Below, in pieces: positions 55,648-64,000 of a DNA stretch of 64,000 nt; the stretch's first letter is position 1, and the number at the start of each line of letters is the position of its first letter. The DNA comes from Paratrimastix pyriformis (lineage: Eukaryota > Preaxostyla > Paratrimastigidae), in the NCBI GenBank assembly GCA_027972325.1, contig JAPMOS010000018.1:62001-126000 (forward strand), given 5' to 3'. The notes below the pieces were generated by a model. That model was not told the origin of the DNA. It made no database searches and saw nothing but the letters and a program-made list of their open reading frames with translations. Position numbers and translations under genes: made by a program.

Positions 55648-57325
55648 ATGGCGCAGGTGGCGTGTGCGGGGGTCTGCGAGCTGGGTTGATTTTTTTGCGG
55701 ATTTTATTTTTTATATTTAGCCGGGAATTCTATTTATTTTCGCATTTTTTTTGATTCTTCGTGCTACGAATGCCGACCAGTCGATTTATGTTTCCGCGAA
55801 TAACGGAACTGATAACGATGGCTGCGGACAAAGTGAAGCTGCCCCATGCGCGTCTATTTCTCGGGCGCTCACATTCATTCCCATGATTCCCGAAAATCAT
55901 GCGCGCTTCATCATCCGACTGGCGCCCGGTGTCTATTCGTCTGTTCCGGATTGCGCACGGCCTGATTTCCTCTTTTTGTTCGCTTAGGGGTATTCTAAAC
56001 ACTGGATTGCATCTGTCACGGAGCAACGTGACCCTGGCCGGCGCCCCGAATGCCGTCATCGACTGCCAGAGCAACGGGAGCGCCCTCATCCTGGATCACG
56101 CCGAGAGCGCCGTCCAGATCGATGGGCTGATCATTCGGTCTGCTGTGCGCAGGGAGGCACCCCAGGGCTGAGCGCCTCCCCCCTCCGCTTCCCCCCCCCC
56201 CCCCCCCCCCCCCCCTCCCTCCCTCCCCTCCCAGGTTCTGTGGGCTGCCTCCGCCCATCGACACCGACGGCGCACCACCACCGGCCGCCGGGGGCCTCGG
56301 GCTCGGCGCGGACTCGCGCCAGACGAGCGCCATTTGGGCCTCGGGGGCCACCGACCTCCGGGTGACGGGCTGCCTCTTCGAGGGCTGCGGCGCCGCCCAC
56401 GGGGGCGCCCTCTACTTCGAGGAGGGGGCCCGGCTCACCGTCGCCGACTGCATCTTTGTCGGCAACTGGGCCCACACGGTCCGCACAGGTGACGGCCCCG
56501 GCCCCGGCGGGTGGGGATATGGTGATCGCCCTCGGTTCCCTGCCATCGGGCGCCAGGCGGCGGGTGGGCGAGCTGCCCATTGGGCGGGTGGGGGCGATGG
56601 ATGGGGGCGATGGATGGGGGCGATGGATGGGGGCGGCTCTGAGGGTGATCCTCAGTTGTGGCTCGGCCTTCGTGGGACCTGGGTCTGGGCCTGGGCGTGT
56701 GGTGCAGGGCGGGGCGATGATGGTCCAGAGCGGGCGCGACGTGCTCATCGAGAGGACCCTCTTCGACCAGAACACGGCCCACTGGGGTCCGCCCCCCCCC
56801 CCCCCCCCCCCCCCCCCCCCCTGCGCTGGCCCACACCCCATTGGCATGGCTGGACTCGCCGAGCTGAGCAACGGGCGAGGTTGGGCCGGCGCCAGAAGCG
56901 GATTGCGGTGTAGAGAGCCTCCTCCCAGAGCGTGCTTGCTTTCGGGCTTGTCCGCCTGTAGGGGAGGTCTTCCCGGGTGCGAGAAACGCCTACCCATGGC
57001 CACCGTTGGCCCGGTCGTGGGCGGTGGCTGATTGCCTCTGCCCTGGCAATGGCTGATAGTCTCTTGCCCTGGCCTGGCGGTGGCTGATTGCTGATAGTCT
57101 CTTGCCCTCCCCCCCGCTTGTCGCTGCGGGGCCGGGCGCAGAGGGTGCCGGGCTCTTCCTGGCCCTGCTCGACGCGGCCACCGTCCGCAACTGCACCGCC
57201 CGGGGCAACCGGCACGGGGCCCTGGTGGTGCACGACTGCACCTCGCTCGACGTCGTGGCCTCGGCCTTCCTCGAGAACACCGTCACTGACGACGGTCCGC
57301 GGCCCGCCCGCTCGGTGCCCCCCCG

Positions 57326-57364
<39 letters not shown>

Positions 57365-59353
57365 ATTACCCCATTACCCCTGACCCTGACCCCTGACCCC
57401 TGACCCACGACCCCTGACCCCTGACCCACGACCCCTGACCCCTGACCCCGACCCCTGTCCGGCCGCTGGGCTGGCAGACGACACCGCGGGTGCCGTGTCG
57501 CTGCACAACTGCACCGGGTGCGCCCTGGCGGGTGACGCCTTCCAGGGCAACCTGGGCGCCCCGGCGGGCTCGCTGTACACCGACGGCTGCCTCGCCCCGG
57601 GCGCCCAGGCGGCGGCGGCCTCGGCCCCGGCGGTGACGGTCACAGACTGCACCTTCGCCCGGGGCCGCAGCGAGGTGGAGGTGCTGCTGGGGGCCGACGA
57701 CCCCTACGGCTCCGCCTCCCTCTCCGCCACCGCCACCGCCACCGCCACCGCCTCCTCCGCGGGCCCCCGCGGTCCGGCCGGCCAGCACGCGTCCAGCGTG
57801 CAGCTGCTGGGGTGCCGCTTCGAGGGCTTCGCCGGCTCGCACGCCATCCTGGTCGACGAGGCCAGCGCCCTGTCCGTCCTCGGCGCCACCTTCCAGGCCC
57901 CGCAGAGGTCCGCACACAGCCCTCCCCCTCCCCCTTCCCTTCCCTCCATCTCCGCCTTCCCCCTTCCCCCCACCCAGCCAGCGTCACGCACTGCCTCGAC
58001 TAGAGCACATCGGGGCTACGGCTGGATGGGGTGGATGGATGGGTGGATGGATGGATGGGCGGATGGGCGGATGGGCGGATGGGCGGATGGATGGATGGAT
58101 GGGTGGATGGATGGATGGGTGGATGGGCGGGCGGGCGGGCGGGCGCAGCGGGACCTTCGGGGGGTCGATCTTCGTGCGGGGCCACTCGACGGCCGAGATC
58201 AGCGGCACCACCTTCGCCGCCGGCCAGGCCCAGGCGGGCCAGGTGGCCGTCACCGACGCATCCACCGTCCGCTCGCTCGCGGCCTCTGCCCGCCCCCGGC
58301 ACCCCCAGCGCCACCCCCGCCCGGCATTGCTTCCCATTTCGGCATCGGCATGGGCATCCCTTCCACATGGGCGCACTTTCCGCGTCTGCCTCGGGGTGGG
58401 CGGCGCCTGGGCGGGCAGGCCACCCTGACCGACTGCACCTTCCGGGGCTGCGCGGCCACCTACGGGGCCGCCCTGACGGCCGACGACCGGGCCGTGGCCA
58501 CCCTGGAGGGCTGTACATTCGAGGACAACCGCGCCACGGCGGGCGGCGAGGGCGGCGCCATCCGGGTCGCACAGGAGGCCACCGTCCGCCCGCCCCCACT
58601 GCCCCACTGCCCCACCCACTGCCCCACCCACTGCCCCACCCACTGCCCCACCCACTGCCCCACCCACTGCCCCACCCACTGCCCCACCCACTGCCCCACC
58701 CACTGCCCCACCCACTGCCCCACCCACTGCCCCACCCACTGCCCCACCCACTGCCCCACTGCCCCACTGCCCCACTGACTGCCCCACTGCCCCACTGCCC
58801 CACAGCCGCCCAACACGGGGCACTGGCACTGGCGGGCGTCATGTGGACCCGTCTCTCTCTCTCTCTCTCTCTCTCATATTCCGGAAACCGAGCCACCGGG
58901 GCCCGTAAAAGGGAACACGAGAAAGACCGAAATCACCCAAGACACAAAAAGGGAAAACAAAAGGGAGGGAGGACCCCACCACCCCGCACACCCCTTAACG
59001 GGCGCGCACGAGAAGGTTTGCGTCGAACACCTCGCGCACTTGGCACGGGGGGCACGGGCAGGAGGTGACCGGCTCGCGAGCGCGAGCAAGCGCCTCCGCA
59101 GCGGCCTGGCACCACCAGCCGGCCAACTGGCCAGCGTAGTACATCAGGCACGTCGACATCCGGGCAAGCCACCAGTGTCGGGAGAAGTGGAGCTTCTGCT
59201 TGTCATACTGGTCCTCTCTCTCTCTCTCTCTCATATTCCGAAAACCGAGCCACCGGGGCCCGTAAAAGGGAACACGAGAAAGACCGAAATCACCCAAGAC
59301 ACAAAAAGGGAAAACAAAAGGGAGGGAGGACCCCACCACCCCGCACACCCCTT

Positions 59354-59415
<62 letters not shown>

Positions 59416-62400
59416 GGGCGTGGCAGGTGAACCTGGTCGAGTGCGTCTTCACGGGCGGCTCGGCGGCCTCGGGGGGCGCCCTGCTGGTGGCCGAGGACGG
59501 GACGGTGGTCGACCAGGCCAGCACCTACCTCGGCCCCGCGGCCGCCATCAACGGGGGCGCCGTCGCCGTCCGAGGTCGCCCCTCCCGCCCTCCATCGGGC
59601 CGCCTGGCCTCCTGGCCTCCTGGCCTCCTGGCCTCCTGGCCTCCTGGCCTCCTGGCCTCCTGGCCTCCTGGCCTCCTGGCCTCCTGGCCTCCTGGTCTCC
59701 TGGCCGGGGAAACCGGCGGGCTGGTTGGCTGCGAGGAGACGGCGGGGCAGGCGGTGCGGCGGGGGCCCGGATGGGGTTGCATGGATGGGACGCCGACAAT
59801 GATGCTTGCTGACCGATGGCTGGTGGTGGTGGTGGCGGCGGCGGCGGCGGCGGCTGTGGTGTCGGGCAGGGGGCCGCTACATGGGGGTGGGCATCAACGC
59901 CACCAGGTGCCGGGCCGGCTCGGCGGGGGGCGCCATCTCCTCCGAGGAGGGCGGCCTGGTCGTCCTCACGGCCGCCACCCTCGACCAGAACAGGCCCGCC
60001 GGCCCCCCACGGACGCTGTTGGGGGGGGGGGGGTGCACTTCAGGGCCCGCGAGGCGATGGGGGCGCCTCTTCCCCTGCTGACCGGGTGGCGGGTGGGTGG
60101 GTGGGCCTTTGGGCGGGTCCGCGTCTCGGTCGAGCAGCGCCAGCGCCGAGGGCGGGGCGGTGGCCTTCGTGCGGCCCGTGCGGCCCGACCCCGACGCACC
60201 CGCGGGCCCCGAGCTGCCCCGCCGCCTGGAAGCGGCCCGCCTGGGCAGCCTCACCATGCGCCTCTGCCAGTGCACCCGTCCGCGCCCCCTCATCCACCGG
60301 CCACCAGCCTCGCCCCGCCCCATTCGGCTGGTCGCGACCTCGGCCCCTCCCCCTGTCGCCTGTCGCTTGCCGGCCGTTGCCTCCCCGCCCACCTCCCCCG
60401 CCCCACCCCAGGCAACACATCCCCCGCCCCACCCCTCCTCCTCCCCAGGCAACACGGGCGGGTGGCGCGGAGGGGCCGTCTCGGTGGCGGGGGCCGCCTG
60501 GGCCGCCATCGACGGGTGCCAGTTCGCACAGAACACCGCCACCATGGCCGGCGCGGTCCGCCGCCCCGCCGCCTCCCGGATAGCTCCTCCTCGCCCCCCT
60601 CGTCCCCTTCGCCCCTCCCTCGCCTCGGGCCCGGGCCAGGGCAGGTCTTCATCGACTCGTCCTTCCCCCTCCACGCCTCGCCTGCACCCGTGGGCCTGCT
60701 GCTGCCGCCGCTGGTGCCGCCGCTGGTGGGGGCAGCTGGAGGTGGAGGACACGAGCCTGGAGGTGGTCCGGAGCCGGTTCACCGAGAACGCGGCCACCTC
60801 CGAGCAGGCCGACACGGCCGGGGGCGCCATCTACCTGGAGGGCCCCCGCAGCGGGTGCGCCTGCAGCCTGGCGGGCCGGACGCTGGCCGACCCGACCCGG
60901 GGGGCGGCCCTGGTCGAGTGCACCGTGGCCAACAACACCGGCGGGGGCATCGTCGTCCGAGGTCCGCCCCGCACCCAGCCGCCCCGCCCCGCCCTGCATT
61001 ACGAGATGATGCTGTTTGGCGGGGGGCCCCACAGACCAGGTGGCACTGCAGATGAACGGCAGCCTGGTGGCCGACAACCGCAACCCGGCCCCCCGGGCCA
61101 TGTTCCCCACCCTCAACCTGCAGTGCAGCGCGGGCGCCTCCATCGACTTGGGCTCCTCCAACACCTTCCGCGGTCCGTGGAGGCCCTCAGCCCCGCCCGC
61201 CCGCGCCGCCCAGTCGGCACCCCTCCGGGGCTCGGGTGATTTAGGCGGCTTCCCTTGCGGCTTGGGGCCTGGGGCGTGGGTCGGCTGTTATCGGGGGTGG
61301 GGGCCGGGCGGGTCCAGGGGCCGGCGGGTTCGGCTGGGTGGCCTGCTCCCCGGACTGCAACGTCCTCTCGGCCCCCTGGTGGACAGGCGCGCCTCCCCTG
61401 CCCTCCCCCTCCCCTCCCCTCCCCTCCCCTCCCTCCTCCCTCCCTCCCTCCCCTCCTCCCTCCTCCCTCCCTCCCCTCCCTCCTCCCTCCCTCCCTCCCT
61501 CCCTCCCTCCCTCCCTCCCTCCTCCCTCCCTCCCTCCCTCCTCCCCTCCCTCCCTCCCTCCCCTCCCTCCCTCCCTCCCTCCCCTCCCTCCCTCTCCCTC
61601 CCTCCCTCCCTCCCTCCCCTCCCTCCTCCCCTCCCCTCCCTCCCCTCGGGACCGGTGCCCTTGCGGGCGGCGGGCGCCAGACATTGCCCAGCCGTACCAC
61701 CTGCGGGTGGTGAGCAGCCGCTACACGGCCACCAGCGACGCCCTGATCTTCTTCGAGGTCCGCCCCGCCCGGGCCGCCCCTCCCCCGTCGTCTGCACCTC
61801 CCCCACATCGCCCGCCCTCTCCTGCCCCGCTGCTGAGCGGCCTCCCTGGGGTCCGGAAGCCGCCGCCCTGCCGTCCCCTGCCCTGCCCTGCCCTGCCCTG
61901 CCCTGCCCTGCCCTGCCGCCCCCCCGGCCAGTCGATTGTGGTGCAGGCCGACGGTATCCTCAACTTCCGGCCCCACTGCCGCCTGTCGGCGCCCTGGTCG
62001 GCCTTCGTCGCGGTGGCCCCGGCCGAGTGGGTCGCGGGCGCCCCAACCAGCTCACATGCCGCGGGATGGCATTCAACGCCACCGACGGCTGGGCGGTCTA
62101 GCCCCCCCCCCCCCCCCCACGCTGGGCCCACCCAGCTGGGCCGCCGCAACCGAGGTCTCACGGGATGGGATGGGATGGGATGGGATGGGATGGGATGGGA
62201 TGGGATGGGATGGGATGGGATGGGATGGGATGGGATGGGGTGGGGTGGGGTGGGGTGGGGTGGGGTGGGTGGGGCAGACGAGCTCTATGTGCGCCTCTCC
62301 AACGACGGGTACCGATTCGGCGCCTCGGCCACCCTGGAGCTGAAGGTCCCCATTGGGGCGGGCACCATCGTGGCCATCGTGGTGCCCGTGGTGGGGGGCC

Positions 62401-62767
62401 TCCTCCTCGTGACCATCCTATGCTGCTCGGGCGGAGCCAAGCGCTGCTGGCGGTGCATGTGGGCCTCTCGGCACCCCGCCGTCCACCCGGCACTGGCCGA
62501 CCCGAGCGCCACCACGGCACCCTCGCTGACCCCCACCACACTGACCCCGACGACCAGCTCCGCCTCCCCCGCATCCAGCCGCTCACCGGCCAGCTCGGCT
62601 GCCTCGCCACGGCCATCAAAACCCAAACGCGCTGTCCGGGGCCAGGTCTGCCCTTGCCTCCAACAAGGGACAAACACCAACTGCTTTGTTCCGGGTAGCC
62701 ACCGAGCGAAACCGATTCTCTTCTCGGATCATTGCCAGCCAGAGCCGGATACACGTCACTCGCGTAA
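55648..62767 (+). CDS. Giant right-handed beta-helix surface protein (PMP-like) with C-terminal membrane anchor
   Basis: ATG at 55648. Exon 1 (8 codons, to 55671) joins across a 49-nt GTCTGC intron to complete a signal peptide (MAQVACAG + [14 protein letters not shown]). Then [19 protein letters not shown] and a C-x-S-I-x-A-L block, the N-terminal pattern of polymorphic outer-membrane-like beta-helix proteins. Many short exons each encode one or two helix rungs with the GG-A-hydrophobic and F-x-x-N signature: [50 protein letters not shown] and [14 protein letters not shown]. At the end [20 protein letters not shown] (transmembrane), then a [12 protein letters not shown] stop-transfer and a Ser/Thr/Pro-rich tail. 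A last intron (62646-62698, GTCTGC...GGTAG) leads to a TAA at 62765-62767. At least fifteen introns, almost all with repeats; several junctions are approximate. Probably a cell-surface adhesion protein. Confidence 0.85.
56191..56215. repeat. 25-nt C run in surface-protein intron
   Basis: Uninterrupted on the sense strand, just upstream of an intron acceptor. Confidence 0.9.
56792..56821. repeat. 30-nt C run in surface-protein intron
   Basis: Uninterrupted; begins five nucleotides into a GTCCG intron. Confidence 0.9.
57326..57364. repeat. 39-nt C run in surface-protein intron
   Basis: Uninterrupted. It is followed by CCCTGACC-type repeats (57370-57450) in the same intron. Confidence 0.9.
58024..58142. 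repeat. GGATGGGC/GGATGGAT repeat in surface-protein intron
   Basis: GGAT tetramers with GGGC interruptions, like the array at 19526-19792 in METTL13 but G-rich on the sense strand here. Confidence 0.9.
58604..58800. repeat. CCCACTGCCCCA repeat in surface-protein intron
   Basis: About sixteen 12-nt units (CCCACTGCCCCA), C-rich on the sense strand. Confidence 0.95.
58851..59412. repeat. Pair of 123-bp direct repeats with CT microsatellites, inside a surface-protein intron
   Basis: Copies at 58875-58997 and 59232-59354 are each 123 bp, begin CATATTCCG and end CCCCTTA, and differ at about one position. Each is preceded by a (CT)n tract, and the second is also followed by one (to 59412). The 234-bp centre (58998-59231) is lower in repeats and reads on the minus strand as an open segment ([20 protein letters not shown] ... 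[12 protein letters not shown]) of unknown origin. The copies are AT-richer than the surrounding gene. A recent segmental duplication or a small non-autonomous insertion are the alternatives. No known transposon protein is present. Confidence 0.85.
59606..59702. repeat. 8-nt GGCCTCCT repeat in surface-protein intron
   Basis: About twelve GGCCTCCT units, just downstream of the GGAVAVRG exon donor. Confidence 0.95.
61400..61650. repeat. CCCTCC / CCCTCCCT tract in surface-protein intron
   Basis: 250 bp of almost pure C/T on the sense strand, in units of four to nine nucleotides. Confidence 0.95.
61866..61915. repeat. CCCTG pentamer repeat in surface-protein intron
   Basis: Nine to ten perfect copies before an intron acceptor. 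Confidence 0.95.
62161..62270. repeat. GGGAT pentamer repeat in surface-protein intron
   Basis: About fifteen GGGAT copies grading into GGGGT. A 17-nt C run (62102-62118) lies upstream in the same intron. Confidence 0.95.
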
Positions 62768-62892
62768 TTTTGTTTTTATTTTCCACCCTACCTGCGCCTT
62801 CTTTCTCGGTCAATAATAATGTGATTCTCCGCTCGGGACCTGCCGGACAGAGAGAGAGAGAGAGCCCTGGGTTGGCGGCGCATTCCCCAACG
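62768..62892. promoter_or_regulatory. Spacer upstream of THEM6-like gene
   Basis: AT-rich spacer of 125 bp with a GA microsatellite (about 62850-62863). Presumed promoter. Confidence 0.35.
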
Positions 62893-63663
62893 ATGTTCGC
62901 TGCTCTTTTTCTCGGTATCACCGCTTTCCTTTACTTCTCTTCTTATTATCTTTGGACAACGTTTGTATTTCTACGGGCCTTTCTTTTCGGAAAGCAAGCA
63001 TATTCTCCTCTCGACAAAACATATTATCGCTCCCGGGTCGGTTTGCGCGACCTCGATTATTACGGTCACGTCAACAATGCATCATGTCTGCTGGTTCCGT
63101 GTGTTGAGCCACGTTGAAAACTTCTGCCAGATCTCACCATTCTCGAGTATGCTCGCTGGGATTGGTGGGTCCGGATGGGACTCCTCCCTTTTTCCATCAA
63201 AGAAGGTGTTCTGCCTATCCTCGCAGGCGTGAGGATTCGGTACCGCAAAGAGCTGCGCCCATTTCAGCCGTACACCGTTTGCTGTCGGGTTGCTTGCTGT
63301 GATGACAAATGGGTGTACGTTGAACAGGTCGGTGCCCCTCGTTCCGATGCTGCACACCACCGTTGATAGACGATTGAATGCCACGGAGAACTTTGCACCG
63401 TGGCCCTCATCAAGATCGTCCTGAAGCAGGGCCACAAGACGGTCCCCCTGAAGAAGCTCTGGGCACGGGCTTGGCCCCAGAAGCCCCTCGACGCCCAGCC
63501 AGCCGACGTTTGGGAGCGGGTGAACCTGACCATGAACGACGAGCTCCTCGGGCCTTCGGACGCATCGACATCACCCTCCCCCTCCCCCTCCCCCTCCCCC
63601 TCCCCCTCTCCATCCTCGGCTGCCTCCCCCGACCTTCCTCGGACATCCATCCCCGCCAACTAA
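62893..63663 (+). CDS. THEM6: THEM6-like hotdog-fold protein
   Basis: A member of the thioesterase superfamily related to THEM6. ATG at 62893 opens a membrane-anchor segment (LFLGITAFLYFSSYYLWTTF). Exons 62893-63085, 63131-63327 and 63370-63663 join in phase to 227 residues; human THEM6 has 208. Introns are 45 and 42 nt (GTCTGC...GCCAG and GTCGGT...GATAG). The hotdog signature D-L-D-x-x-x-H-x-N-N is RVGLRDLDYYGHVNNASY, followed by YARWDWWVRMGLL, ILAGVRIRYRKELRPFQPYT, and DDKWVYVEQ. The C-terminus ends in a Ser-Pro run made by CCCTCC hexamers (about 63576-63610). The catalytic status of THEM6 is unclear even in animals; acyl-CoA or acyl-thioester substrate is inference. Confidence 0.82.
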
Positions 63664-63701
63664 GGGTCTCAGCGAAATGGTAGTCCCATCCCTGCGTTGT
63701 T

Positions 63702-64000
63702 CTAGAGCTTTGAGGCCGGGCGGGCGCCGGGTGTTGGGCTTCTCCGCCCCCCGGGCGGGCTGCCCGTCCGAGTGGCTGCGATGCCCGAGGTGGTGGAGGA
63801 GCGGACACCCCCCATCGTTGGGTCGAGCAGCATCCGGGCGAATTCGGAGTAGTCGATGCTGCCGTCGTGGTCCACGTCGATCTGGGCAATGAGCTCGTCG
63901 ATCTGCCACCACACGAGGGGACGGAGCGGCAATGCGGATGCCAAACCGTGGGGGCGTCCAGACCTCTTGGGGGCTGAGATCAAGGTCGAGCTTGTGAAAA
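63702..64000 (-). CDS. EF-hand protein, C-terminal part, cut by right edge
   Basis: The last exon, 63702-63902, begins after an acceptor (GGCAG) with IDELIAQ, then a perfect EF-hand loop DVDHDGSIDYSEF, then ARMLLDP and a low-complexity tail to the stop at 63702. The intron 63903-63963 begins GTCTGG on the minus strand. The previous exon, cut by the edge, reads HKLDLDLSPQE in phase. The IDELIxxxDxxxDGxIDYxEF context is usual in calmodulin-like and calcium-dependent protein kinase C-termini; a CDPK is possible but the rest of the gene lies outside. Confidence 0.78.
   Translation of the reverse strand, partial: FTSSTLISAPKRSGRPHGLASALPLRPLVWWQIDELIAQIDVDHDGSIDYSEFARMLLDPTMGGVRSSTTSGIAATRTGSPPGGRRSPTPGARPASKL

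Noticed and set aside
58875-59354. 123-bp direct repeats as LTRs of a retroelement
   Set aside because: There is no coding sequence of any retroelement between them, the ends are not TG...CA, and the interior is only 234 bp.

Overview
This window is nuclear DNA from a GC-rich, intron-dense eukaryote, most likely a free-living flagellated protist. The evidence is host genes of purely eukaryotic families (NSE1, METTL13, CHK2-type FHA kinase, neurofibromin-like RasGAP, NIP7, RhoGEF), each split by several spliceosomal introns, and a TMEM218 gene, which belongs to the ciliary transition zone. I cannot assign a genus. No rRNA, tRNA, CRISPR array or intact mobile element was recognised.

Layout, left to right: an inositol hexakisphosphate kinase cut by the left edge (-); a coiled-coil protein (-); a CCCH/RRM RNA-binding protein (+); hexokinase (+); about 6 kb of extremely GC-rich minus-strand coding DNA that I could not identify; a KptA/Tpt1-like tRNA 2'-phosphotransferase (-); a CRIB-domain protein (+); NSE1/NSMCE1 (+); METTL13 (-); a short unknown gene (-); a WD40 protein (-); a FAM133-family protein (+); a 3-ketoacyl-CoA reductase-like SDR (-); an FHA-kinase of CHK2/RAD53 type (+); an SH3BGRL-like thioredoxin-fold protein (-); a RasGAP-Sec14-PH protein resembling neurofibromin (-); TMEM218 (+); a coiled-coil protein (-); a trypsin-fold protein with a replaced catalytic histidine (+); an unknown protein (-); NIP7 (+); an LRR protein (-); a secreted Frizzled-CRD-like protein (+); a RhoGEF (-); a giant beta-helix surface protein with a C-terminal membrane anchor (+); a THEM6-like hotdog protein (+); and an EF-hand protein cut by the right edge (-). 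The genes are ordinary housekeeping and signalling genes with no shared operon-like purpose. The CRIB protein, the RhoGEF and the RasGAP all belong to small-GTPase signalling.

Three genome-scale patterns stand out. (1) Nearly every intron I could place by reading phase and family alignment starts with GTCCG or GTCTG instead of the usual GTAAG/GTATG. (2) Most long genes begin in moderate-GC DNA with short, plain introns (39-63 nt) and become extremely GC-rich towards the 3' end. (3) In that GC-rich 3' part almost every intron carries its own private minisatellite or a long poly-C tract on the sense strand. Neighbouring divergent genes sit very close, down to 22 bp between start codons.

Two conserved genes (hexokinase, NSE1) need a one-base frame change in their GC-rich 3' exons. 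This may be a consensus error in difficult DNA. Gene ends in the most repetitive stretches are approximate and are marked so.
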